Source of the DNA: Crossaster papposus
Taxonomy: Eukaryota > Echinodermata > Asteroidea > Velatida > Solasteridae
Direction: 5' to 3'
Length of the DNA stretch: 64,000 nucleotides
NCBI GenBank assembly: GCA_037893245.1
Contig: JBAIAA010000882.1
Coordinates: forward strand, 186,001-250,000
Positions 24,601-33,381 of this stretch are shown here, piece after piece (position 1 is the first letter of the stretch; every line of letters starts with the position of its first letter). The notes beneath the pieces were generated by a model that was not told the DNA's origin, searched no databases, and was given only the letters and a program-made list of their open reading frames with translations. Both the position numbers and the translations under genes were made by a program.

Positions 24601-25310
24601 GCGACACCAACGAGGACGTTGACGAAGGAACCCCGAGTCCCATGTCGGTTTCGCAAACATATCTTGGGACGGACACCCACGATGTAGACTCAGTTTCCAT
24701 GGTAACGTCTCACCACTGGCAGCCACTTTCCGATTCTGACCAAATGGATGAGGAGTACGAGAACAATTTGCAAAGTCAGCAAATGGATATGCCCGAGGAA
24801 ACAACACAGTCTGTACTCTCTTCAACTCCAGAAGTAGCGTCCTCCGTAGGCATCGCATCACCTGAAGATGAGCATCTCTCTGACTGGAGACCGCCTGCAG
24901 GAAACCCAAGTGTGGACGGAGGCACAGGCGTTGATACCATCGTCGATAGAGTTAGTAGCAGTGGCCCGGGAATGGAAATCCCAATTTCGGATCCCGATGA
25001 CCACATGGCAGTCATAGACTCCGAACATTCTGTACACGACGCACCCCAAAAGCGGCGTGGTTCCAAATTTGGATACTCGGGTTACGTCGAGAGGTTCTCG
25101 CACCTTGCGGACAACTCAGGAACCCCGACGAGTGACCATACTCTTGTGGAACACGCAGACGAAGACCAGGTTGCCGATTCTTTCCTGGCGACACTAGCGA
25201 CTCTCATGGACGAACCGACGGAATCTCTCCCGAGTTCGCAGGATGATGAAGACGAAGCTGATATGCTGTTTGACGATGCTCGTGAAGGGATTTCAGAGCG
25301 AGAAGATTAG
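9549..25310 (+). CDS. Giant mosaic type I membrane protein (stalk repeats, TSP1, Ig, EGF, TM, long tail), 4063 aa
   Basis: Nine exons: 9549-9696, 10255-10474, 10573-10715, 11408-19102, 19626-19773, 20439-20557, 20906-21034, 21255-21354, 21821-25310 (TAG). All junctions are GT-AG, phases agree, and the total is 12192 nt (4063 aa plus stop). The ATG at 9549 has a strong context (gacATGG). Order: signal peptide with hydrophobic core at residues 10-22; unrecognised Cys-containing region 23-228; repeat array A 229-1585; linker with three PEP motifs; array B 2029-2387; acidic and basic segment with RKKR at 2638-2641; TSP1 2684-2733; Ig 2736-2824; EGF 2829-2864; TM about 2877-2896; cytoplasmic tail 2897-4063. 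The role is unknown. The architecture suggests a cell-surface adhesion molecule or a membrane-anchored ligand. Exon modules are phase 1-1, typical of exon shuffling. I do not recognise an orthologue. Confidence 0.85.
10255..10715 (+). CDS. Exons 2 and 3: unrecognised N-terminal ectodomain
   Basis: Exons 10255-10474 and 10573-10715 join in frame (phases 1-2 and 2-1). They encode a compact, non-repetitive segment with alternating hydrophobic residues, a Trp in IDIEWFQ, two close Cys (QEC, RVC) and strand-like stretches FRIRWV and FRVTVGY. A beta-sandwich fold is plausible from this pattern, but I do not recognise a family. Unlike the stalk, it is not repeated or low-complexity, so it is the likeliest N-terminal folded domain. 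Confidence 0.75.
11408..19102 (+). CDS. 7.7-kb symmetric exon encoding the repeat stalk and TSP1 domain
   Basis: A single exon of 7695 nt (2565 codons), entered and left in phase 1, so it could be skipped without shifting the frame. The acceptor is ttttcag at 11407 and the donor GTAAGC at 19103. Read through the donor, the frame stops at 19152. It contains arrays A and B, the linker between them, an Asp/Glu-rich segment (about 18530-18610), clusters of basic residues, and the TSP1 domain at its 3' end. Confidence 0.88.
11581..15650 (+). repeat. Array A: nine coding repeats in two length classes (124 and 170 aa)
   Basis: The anchor motif RHRVGLPQ recurs at 11929, 12301, 12811, 13321, 13693, 14203, 14713, 15085 and 15457. 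Spacings are 372, 510, 510, 372, 510, 510, 372 and 372 bp, all multiples of three. The 510-bp class carries an extra 46-residue segment (KADADSRKEGG to PEEPSFSP). The short class instead links through TKIIGLLSNKKRHS. Units differ by few substitutions and keep a stop-free frame, so the protein sequence is under constraint or the array is recently homogenised. No family is recognised, and the sequence looks extended and hydrophilic. Confidence 0.95.
15651..16980 (+). other. Linker between arrays with three PEPGxVxR motifs
   Basis: Non-repetitive coding sequence apart from three degenerate copies of a (T/A)PEP(G/S)(V/I)(V/L)xR(Q/K)(E/D)L motif, at about 16210, 16333 and 16501. One Cys is present (QKCKHLL). 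No domain recognised. Confidence 0.7.
16981..18057 (+). repeat. Array B: fifteen 24-aa (72-bp) coding repeats
   Basis: Fifteen units follow the pattern NPVPTQQQxxxxVKLPVxxESPNV. The first is 23 residues and the others 24. Pro, Gln and Val are enriched and Cys is absent, which fits a rigid or extended stalk. Several central units are almost identical in DNA, indicating recent unequal exchange. The minus-strand open frames across it are shadows. Confidence 0.95.
18640..18910 (+). other. Basic clusters resembling proprotein-convertase sites
   Basis: After an acidic segment, three basic clusters precede the TSP1 domain: RVRRARR, GKRKKRS (RKKR at 18808-18819, residues 2638-2641) and RNRLRRQ. R-x-K/R-R followed by Ser fits the furin consensus. 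Cleavage here would separate the repeat stalk from the membrane-anchored TSP1-Ig-EGF part. The sites are visible in the sequence; their use is inferred. Confidence 0.5.
18946..19095 (+). other. Thrombospondin type 1 domain
   Basis: WSDWSSWGSCSVTCGKG shows the W-x2-W-x2-W and CSVTCG signatures, followed by RERTC and three more Cys (LC, EC, AC), six in total. TSP1 domains bind glycosaminoglycans and are often C-mannosylated on these Trp. Residues 2684-2733. Confidence 0.95.
19626..20557 (+). CDS. Ig-like domain encoded by two exons
   Basis: Exons 19626-19773 and 20439-20557. B-strand Cys 2754 (EINC), core Trp 2767 (IYW), and F-strand DAGTYHC with Cys 2808 form a standard Ig pattern. The exon pair enters and leaves in phase 1 (with phase 2 inside), so the domain is a shuffle-ready unit. 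The intervening intron contains a degenerate copy of the dispersed TIR element (about 19810-20010). Confidence 0.88.
20906..21034 (+). CDS. EGF-like domain exon
   Basis: Six Cys spaced C-x4-C-x5-C-x12-C-x1-C-x8-C (residues 2829-2864) with the NPCKNGGSC motif. The exon is phase 1-1. The membrane-proximal position directly before the TM helix resembles ErbB-ligand precursors, but the first loop (x4, not x7) is of the Notch/Delta kind. The GTAAGA donor at 21035 was chosen because it is stronger than GTCTGT at 21031 and fits the phase. Confidence 0.9.
21255..21354 (+). CDS. Transmembrane exon
   Basis: Encodes a short juxtamembrane segment, then about 20 hydrophobic residues (MAVMAFCILVAVIVGIFVLL) followed by the stop-transfer KKRKR. 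Topology is therefore N-out, C-in. Phases are 1 in, 2 out. Confidence 0.92.
21821..25310 (+). CDS. Terminal exon: 1.16-kb-residue cytoplasmic tail
   Basis: Encodes about 1162 residues, very rich in Ser with many Arg-x-x-Ser and Ser-Pro sites, probably disordered and phosphorylated. It includes three 107-aa repeats (23097-24059), PKA-type RRGS/RRPS sites, and a duplicated SKFGY-containing motif (24231-24278 and 25053-25100). The C-terminus is acidic (DDEDEADMLFDDA). No catalytic domain is seen. Confidence 0.9.
23097..24059 (+). repeat. Three tandem 321-bp (107-aa) repeats in the cytoplasmic tail
   Basis: Copies start at 23097, 23418 and 23739, exactly 321 bp apart and nearly identical. Each carries VEALSGHLLSD, HPKYESLSE and TGPLIVKSSSGKLRAV. 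A single diverged TGPLIVKSSSGKLRAV copy lies upstream at about 22741, showing the ancestral unit. Confidence 0.95.
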
Positions 25311-25780
25311 GACAGAGGGTATATAGATTAGGATTAAGACAGGATTAGGAGAGAGGATGGAGAGACGATACAGGAAAATGCATCAGCCTTTTTTACTTTC
25401 GCAGATTGGAACTTAGGATGAAATATCTCGTCTCACGTGAACAGTAAAACCATGAAATATGTCAAGTGAAACTTGCAAATTTTACGACAAAAGAGAAGCA
25501 TGACTAAAACGTTTACCTCCTCCACGAAGTTACGAGACCTTTAATTAATATAACACAGTGTCGGTGTTTTTTTAAGAGTTTTGCATAAAGTTTTGAAACA
25601 AAAACGAAAAGCTTCAAATGAAGAGACAATGTTCATTGGATAATCTGTTTCAATATTGTAGATACTGATTCGTTTATTTCAGTTGGTAAAAGCACATTAA
25701 TAGCATTTATTAAATGCTATATAAAATTTGATTAAGTTTTTCCGTGTTTTTTTAATAGAATATTCTAATGAGATTTACAA

Positions 25781-25786
25781 AATAAA
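25781..25786 (+). terminator. Candidate poly(A) signal of the giant gene
   Basis: AATAAA 471 nt after the stop. A second copy lies at 26158. Confidence 0.45.
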
Positions 25787-26325
25787 AAATACCGAGTATC
25801 GTTACAGTAGAACAAAACTTCAAATAGTCATTTGTGCTTGCTATAAAAGAAAATCCCATAATCATCAATCCATGTTTTCATACATGCATCCGAGACTTTT
25901 AAAAAGTTACAAAATATGTCACTTATTCAGGCCTCTTAAAGTGAACATACATTCGACTAATTTATTTGTTGTATAAAACAAATAATGATATTTTCTTTCG
26001 GTGACAGATGCATGAAATTAATGAAGTCCACTCAGCGATTTCATCTGTATCCTGATGAAATTCTTACCATCGCACTTACAAATATTCATTTTGTTTGTAT
26101 ATTAAGCCTTAAAGAACACAAAACCGACTGAAATCTTTCGTAGCTGTTATACAATGTAATAAAATATTCAATACTGTTTGTATGCGTGCATTGTATAACC
26201 ACAACTTCATATTTAATTTTAAAAACAATTAAATTTCAAGTACATTATTTTTCTGCGTATACAATGGTCTGCATTAATTAGCCTATTAAATTTGTTTTTT
26301 AAGAATATTCATTTCAGCATCTTTG

Positions 26326-26331
26326 TTTATT
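26326..26331 (-). terminator. Candidate poly(A) signal of the transporter gene
   Basis: TTTATT on the plus strand reads AATAAA on the minus strand, downstream of the stop at 26752. Confidence 0.4.
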
Positions 26332-26751
26332 TAAAATGTTTAAATAAGATTTTAAAAATATTAACTTTAATGCAGTGATTTACGATAAAATATAAAACTT
26401 ACAATAAGTTTAATCAATGTTGAAAGATGATAAAAAATATACCAGTTGACAATCTGTTTAACTCCTTATAATATATGGAGATAAACGCGCGGTGTAGATG
26501 AATATGAAATACCTATAAGCGTGACAGCTAGACTATACATGTATAATACAGATTTGTAGTATTGCGCATGCAATGTGAGCAAAATTGCACGGGTGGTTTT
26601 AACGGCCGTTTAAAACAACCCACATGACGGGCTCTCGACTAATAGAAGTGGCTAAACTGTTTCAGGTAGTATTGAATAACATAATTTAAAATTAGTAGTT
26701 TTGTATTCGATCAAGACTACAACGATTGTCCTTGTTTGCCGATCTCATCGT

Positions 26752-29700
26752 TTAGCTTGGACTGACATAGCATGGCAAGCTAATTGTGGTACCGTTCGTT
26801 GTTGCGATGTCATATATCTCACTATACGTGGAAGCCACTCCGCCAACCAAACCTATTAGTATGATTTCAGCATGAAGGATGTACTCCCAAATCTGGATTT
26901 TTCTGCAATTAAGAATAAGACGTAAGGCATTTAAGAGCTTAGCCATAGCCAATATCGCAGCAAAAAAGTCTATAAAAGCTTTCTCTCATATACATGTTCC
27001 TATTGAAAGGCACTGGATGACTGCTTAAAGGAACAGTATACCGTTAGATCTATCAAAAAGTAACTAACTAAATTATTGTTAAAAGCTCTAGTTTAAATAT
27101 ATTAATGACTCTAAACTCCCTGTGAAATTATTCCTTCTGGCATTTTGACCAAAATAATATAAGAAGTTCAAAAATGCGTCTCAGAGATGCATTATTTGTT
27201 AAATGTCCGTTGGTGGTTTGCCTAAAATCGAAATCAAGCACCTTTGAGAAATGTTGCTCCTTCAAACGATAAAAATGCACAACTTGCAAATGGTATAACT
27301 TTAACTTGTTCACAAAGGGTTGTGAAGAAAAAGGCACAGTTTGCAAGTCGTTGCAGGTAGCACACTGCCATGTAAAAGGTACATACATTTCATGCGCTAT
27401 ATAGTTCGTGAATTGCCATTACGACCGAGGATCCCCTATTGTGTTTTCCTTTATTCCTTTACTGAAACCTAACCCCATTGCTTAGCGCTTATCCTGGCAA
27501 TCGAGGACAAAGAAACCGTCCTTCGAGGATCTTTTGTTCCCTTTGTTTTTCTTTTGTGTTTCGATCCTCGATCTCAAAAGGAAACAAGCACATAGTGGCG
27601 CGATTGGGAAGCAAGGTTTTCTTGTTTTTCTTACTCTGTACGCCAGGCGTTTTCTGGGCTGCTCTTCCTGCGCAGCAACACGTAGAACAGCGAGGGAAAA
27701 ACAAAGGTCAGTAAGGTCACGGTGGTGCCGCCGATCAGATTCAAGATGACGCTGAATTTGGGAATGGTCTCGGCAATAAAAAGCACTGCAGCCATCACGA
27801 AGGTGCGCAGGACAATCCGCTTCCAGCCGAATTCTGTAGGGGGCAAATTTCTCCAAGAATGATTAACTTGAAACATATCTTAATTAATTCCAGTTAAGAT
27901 AGGCCTATGCTCCTGAGGGTAGGTAGCATTTTCCCTTATAAGTTTTTAAAAATCCACGAATTCTTCCTCATTTTAATACAACTATTTTGCCACTGTAAAG
28001 GTCGTCATTATTAATCGGAATTAGTAACTTTATTTTTTCATGCATTTTCTTACTATTTAATATTATTTTCCAACGCTTTTAATTACCCTATTTTAATTTG
28101 TTAATTAGAAAGATAACTTTTTGTTACAAATTTCATTCTCGCTTCGTGACTTAAAACTGAATGACTTGTTACCGCATTCTTGTAATGACCTTTGGTAAAA
28201 CTCTTCTCTTGCACTACCGTTAGAATATTCAAACAAATACTTTGGATAATTTAGGGTTCCCGGCCTGGCTCCTGACTTTGTAAGATAAAGCACGCTGGTG
28301 TAATTTACTGTTATTATGTTGTTTTTATATGGCCCTCCACATCCTGCAAAGTAAAGGATGAGATCCTAAAGGTTATTACTGAGGGGTATCTTGAGGAGCT
28401 CCTCGATCTCCTGGCAGAAAGGATTGATGACGATGATGACGCCCATGATAAGATGTAGCATGATCATGACCATCACGATGGTTGTGATTGTCCCTGGGCT
28501 CAGTGTGTCGAGGATGTTGGGACTCAGAGTGTCCCCGTAAACCGTATACCCACCCACTGACACGGGCAGATAGTACAGAACCACGACTGAAACGAAGAAC
28601 AAGAAAGAAGACTCTTGTAATTGCCATATAGTTACCTATAATTTGTCTATCCCTTATTAGCCTTTTTCTAGTCTCAGAAGCTCAGCCCGGTTCTGCTCTC
28701 TCTATACCATGTCTTACTTGTCTACCTATCTCATGTGTACCTATCTCTCCCTGTACCTATCTCCCCGAAAACTTGCAAACCTGTGTAAGCAACCAGCACA
28801 GTCCAGTGGAATTTCCTGGTGTCTTTCATGTCGTGTTGAACGGTCGGGAAGATAGCGTGACCACCAAAGGCGAACAAGATGGCGCCGAAGGCCGTGAAGA
28901 AACTCTGGAATGTCGGAGCGGGATGCCCGACATTATGAACTGTGTTTAGGTCCACCATCTCCTGAGCGAAGATGAGAACACACGCCACACCTGTGGAGAC
29001 GGCAGCACCTGCCGCGATCGGCCTGAAGAAGGAGAAACACGTGAGAGTGGTTAAACATTCTCACATGACCAATCACAGACCCCTCATTGTCTCCACCTAA
29101 GCATGTGCAATATTACCAGCGAGATTTCAAAATAAAGTCTGAAATTCACGCTATATCCAATTTGTTTCTGAAAATCGCCACTATAAACATGCTAAAATTA
29201 CAGCCCATCATCTCACCAAAAGTCTTTGGGCGTCCCGAGCCAAGTTAATGGGGTGATTGCGACTGCGATGATCGGGATCCAAGCGCAGAACGATATATTC
29301 ACCTTGGCCATTTCAAGGAGCGACTGAAAGATCTGAGACGAGACCAAGAGAAACACGGTGGTCACGCTGAACAAGGTGAAGTTGACACAGAATGTGACAG
29401 CATATCTAAAAAACAAACACCCCAAAAGGAACACGTGTCACTTCATGAGAATGTTAAGCACATAAAGAGTTGCATAGCTACTTAACGAATATAAATGTCA
29501 AAGGTCTGATGTATGAAACAATAATTATGAGCGACTAGGCGGACTAGATGGCAAATAATAAACTGCTAGCGTCGTTAGAGCGACTCAGGAGCGACTTTGT
29601 TTCGATTTGGTTCGCGCGACTCTAAAACGCTTGTCTGAACCGGGTGTCATTGACTATAGCTATGTTCGTATTTTTCCTGAACGATATAAACGTGTCCATG

Positions 29701-32700
29701 TATTCACCATTTTAGTCTCTAAAATGTACATAAAAAATTACCTAAATAATAATTTATTTCTTTTTTCATAAGTTCAATCCTTCCTTTGTTGATTCTTCCA
29801 CTCCGCTCCATCAATCTCTCCTTTGTGTGTCTCCTCCCAACCCTGTAAACCTGTATGTCCCCCTCATGTTTGTTTCTTGTACCGCTGCCCTTTGACGAAG
29901 ATCTTGTTAAGATCGAAATATCAGGTCCGCTGAATCTATTTATTGTGTGTCTGTCCGTATTTTGATTATCTCCAAAATCGGGCACTGTTTGAAGTTCCAA
30001 ATCGGCAGGTGTATCGCTCAGTATCTAAGAATGTGCAGTGTCAAATGTGAAGTGGTTCGGACGAGCGGTTCTCAAAACAGCTGAATAACAATTGCGGATG
30101 CCCAGATCTTCAAACGTGCGGTATCGACCGCCACGAACTGAGGCTATCGTAATAATACTTAATAGGGTATGCAACGCGCGCCATGTTTGCAGTTCCAAAC
30201 AGACATTCGAACAGGCACTGCACAATATAGTTCATTAAAATCAAATAAAAGGTTCTTGCATTTACCTGCCCGGTTTCCCCAAAGCTTCAAAACCGATGGC
30301 CGGGTAGGGATACCTGATGTGTTCCCGATAAAAGGGTAATCTGTCTTTTAGGATTTGCCAAGATCGACCCAGGATGACACCGGTGTAAGCCGAGAGGAGA
30401 GCACAGAAGATGAGCAGCGCGATCCCGCTCCAGCCTTCGGGGTAAATCAAAGAAGGGTCGCGTTGCATTTCAAAATCAAGAGTAAGTGTAGTTTATTATT
30501 TTTTATTTTTTTTATGTCATCTTTTATGAGGGTAAACTCCAATCAGTGCACAGCACTAATTTCCATGGAGGCCCTCCTGTGCTGAATTGCGAAGGACGCG
30601 GCTACAACGTAGTCGAGCCGCTGGCACGTAGTTTTCCTACCTATGCTGGCAATATCATACTTGTTATTGTGTGTTTAATTTTGCCATATACAAAGAGGGT
30701 AGTCATGTTTTGAAATTGATTCAAATACATGTATTTTCCAGCATAAACAGGCGTAGTGGTTTTTATTCTCGAGGGATGATGATTTTAGTCCGATGTCTGA
30801 CATTATCCTCGTGTAAACCTCACGAGGATAACGTCTGATATCTTCTTATTTTATACAACCCCGTGTGCCAGCCAGTCGAATCAACCGCCGTCATTTCGAG
30901 CAGAAATATTGACTAAGCTGCCAATTGGCAAATTAATTTGGCTGCCGTCTTTTTGTAACAACAACGGGTATTAGACGAGATACCGTGCCCGCTGAATGGA
31001 CAAAATCTTGAGGTTAAGATGCAGTCTTGTTTTGCCTAATCACTTAACGAATCTGCTTGCATTATCATAGACGCTCATGCAACGAGCGGATATACTAATA
31101 ATTTACTTTTACTTGGTACTTGGTAGTAATGTGAATGGCAGAATTTTGAACTCTGTCCAGCAGAATTGTGCAGAATTTTGCGGCTAGTCCTATACCTGCT
31201 GATTTGAGTGCGCCGGGTAGCGACAAGATTCCACCGCCTGCCATCTCGCCAACAATGAACACCGCGGCGGTGAGAATCGTCAGGCCTCGCTTATTGACCA
31301 AAACAGGCTTTGAAATAGAAAAGAAAGATTAACAAAATGTTAAACCGACAGCCCTTTTAATTCAAAACAAAAATCACAAGTTTTTGCTGAAAATTCGCAT
31401 GAGTATAACACATCGCATTTGGTGAACATGTTACACTGGCCTTTCATCTTAGGATGCATGTATTGAGCCTGGCCTTATGACCTTGGCTGTTCATGCAGTT
31501 TGGCATTGGTGATGAAGCCGGAGATGACGAAGGTTTATATTCCTTGGACTTTTTGATCTTTGTTGCCTATAATACACTCCTGGTTCCGTTGACGAAAAAT
31601 ATGCGCGCGTTGTCATCTTTAAAGGTAGTATACACCATTGGTCATTGTTTGAATTATCATGAATGAGTAGATTTGGGGGTTGTATTTATAGTAAACATAG
31701 TTTAACTGAGCTGTCCGAAGTTTTAGGATCATGGATGCCGAGAAAAGCACGAAAAACAGCGTTTTTGTTCAACCGGCGTCGAGCAGTTATTCTTATGTTA
31801 TCTTTGTTTTTTCGCGATCGCCGTCCGGCGATCGCGAATTTTTCATTATAAAATTCTATTTTTCGGAATAATTACAGGATATCTAGCGCAATCATTTTGC
31901 TGGATGCCCAGAATCAACATTTACTTTCAGATGAGTAGGATATTTCTTAATAATTCGGTGGTAAATATTTTCGATATCTGCAAACGGTGTATACTACGTT
32001 TCCTCGGGGTGACACCACCTCAAAATTTGCTTCTAATTTTGTTTGGCGGATTTATATACCTCTTTGTCCAGGCATTCCCCACTGCCTTCCATAGGAGCTT
32101 CGTTGGTAACCAGCTCTGCCTTGTCCGATAGAGGTGTCATGATGACTTCCGGCAGAGATCCTGCATCAAGCATGGAAGCAAGCGATCCAGGCGATGAACC
32201 ACCGAACCTATTAATAAGAAAACTAGTGTTCACGTTTAAACGAACTCAGTGGGTTCTTCAACAAATCACCAATATTAATGCAACCCAGTCACATGCTTTT
32301 TTTGCGAAATCAATCTTATCTTTATTCAAACAATGTTCTATACTATTTCGCTTTTCATTTGGTCCTAGTTCAAAGTCCAGTTAGAAATGTGGGTTATAGT
32401 TTTACTGTAGCCCTTTTGGGTGACCCTTTATTGTCTTTAGTGTGAATGTCCATTAGGCATACGTCATTGATGTTAAGCACCAACAGATTTGGTCACTGGG
32501 TTAAGTGGGTTATACAAGGTATTGGTAAAAGAAATGTTCTCTTTGATTTCCTTGATCTCCCACGAAATCTGAACTGGAATCTGGAGTCTAGAATAATGGA
32601 ATGGTATTAATTAAATCCTCGAAATAAATATTAATTTTATGAAAATATTGCAGTTCAATAACTTTTTTTATTATTTAGGAACAGATTTATCATGAATGGG

Positions 32701-33381
32701 TGAATTAATTTTTGGGGTTGTATTTTATAGTGCAGTAGTGTCAAACAATATATAAACTGAGTGATTGCAAGTTGTTGCGTTTCGAGAGTTGTATGGTGAC
32801 ACCTAACTCCTTTTGTTTTGTATTATAAACCAGGAGACGGTAGTTTAAGTTGCCAACTTCCAAGTTGTCTACTACATCAATTTTAATTATTTTGAGATCA
32901 GAGACCTCAACTCACAGCTGTAGAAGTTGAAAGGGGAAATAAACATACAAACTCACAATGCAATTCAAGTAAAAAAAACACCACAACAACAACAATTTGT
33001 ACCCGTACAATTATTTTTTTCAAGTCAACTTCCGCATTCAGGGAGATCACGAGACAGGCCTTGAACTCGGTTTGTATAGAGCCCCGCCGAGGTCAGCTCA
33101 GCAGGGTACGTACACGTGCAGCGTGTATATAAACTGCAGTATAGGTTCAACGAAAAGTGGCTGCCGCAATAGACTGAAAATGATGAAACTATATTTTATT
33201 ATTAAAGTGACCCGAATCATGGAGGAAGGAAAATCTGTTTTCCTTATCCCATGATCGGGTGGCAGAGATAGTGGACGGAAAGCTTGAGAAGTTGGAATTC
33301 TTACTTCCTATGTTGCCTGCCTGCCTACGCACAATAATTTAATGGGAAATACAAAGTTAGAGGAAGAAAAAACCACTTACC
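26752..33381 (-). CDS. Amino-acid transporter, SLC32/AVT-like (AAAP family), 11 TM
   Basis: Minus-strand exons, 5' to 3': about 33381 (end of a possible first exon), 32207-32060, 31307-31196, 30434-30266, 29405-29217, 29022-28781, 28586-28380, 27833-27635, 26902-26752 (TAA). Every junction is GT-AG with matching phase, giving 471 codons from 32206. A Met at codon 12 of that stretch would start a 460-aa protein. Features: GEMAGGGILSLPGAL in TM1, GWSG before TM2, FAFGGHAIFPTVQHDMK, GYTVYG, and about 11 hydrophobic helices, all typical of AAAP transporters related to VIAAT and plant AVT1. Expected role: proton-coupled amino-acid transport at a plasma or vesicular membrane; the substrate is not deducible. 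The 5' end is uncertain. Confidence 0.88.
27026..27310 (+). mobile_element. Dispersed TIR element, copy 2 (intronic)
   Basis: Starts TTAAAGGAACAGTATACC and ends near CAAATGGTATAACTTTAA, imperfect inverted termini. Internal sequence aligns with the copies at 19810 and 53586 (AAATTATTGTT, CTTCTGGCAT, ATTTTGA blocks). Lies in the last intron of the transporter. Confidence 0.6.
30803..30831. repeat. Inverted repeat, 11-bp stem, in a transporter intron
   Basis: TTATCCTCGTG at 30803-30813 is the exact reverse complement of CACGAGGATAA at 30821-30831, with a 7-base loop. Weaker pairing extends outward. Confidence 0.6.
31618..32003. mobile_element. Dispersed TIR element, copy 3, with central perfect palindrome
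   Basis: Left end AAAGGTAGTATACACC and right end GGTGTATACTACGTTT are inverted repeats with one mismatch in 16. The middle holds a perfect hairpin: 13-bp arms TTCGCGATCGCCG (31811-31823) and its complement (31826-31838) around two bases. No open frame encodes a transposase, so the element is non-autonomous. Lies between the first transporter exons. Confidence 0.7.

Larger units (their letters stand above)
25311..26751. other. Shared 3' UTR zone of two convergent genes
   Basis: AT-rich, no coding exon seen. Plus-strand AATAAA at 25781 and 26158 would serve the giant gene. TTTATT at 26326-26331 (AATAAA on the minus strand) lies about 420 nt after the transporter stop. The two transcripts may end close together or overlap. 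Confidence 0.5.

Noticed and set aside
32997-33254. 85-codon plus-strand frame with GLYRAPPRSAQQGTYT
   Set aside because: No acceptor and donor pair with consistent phase; no recognised family.
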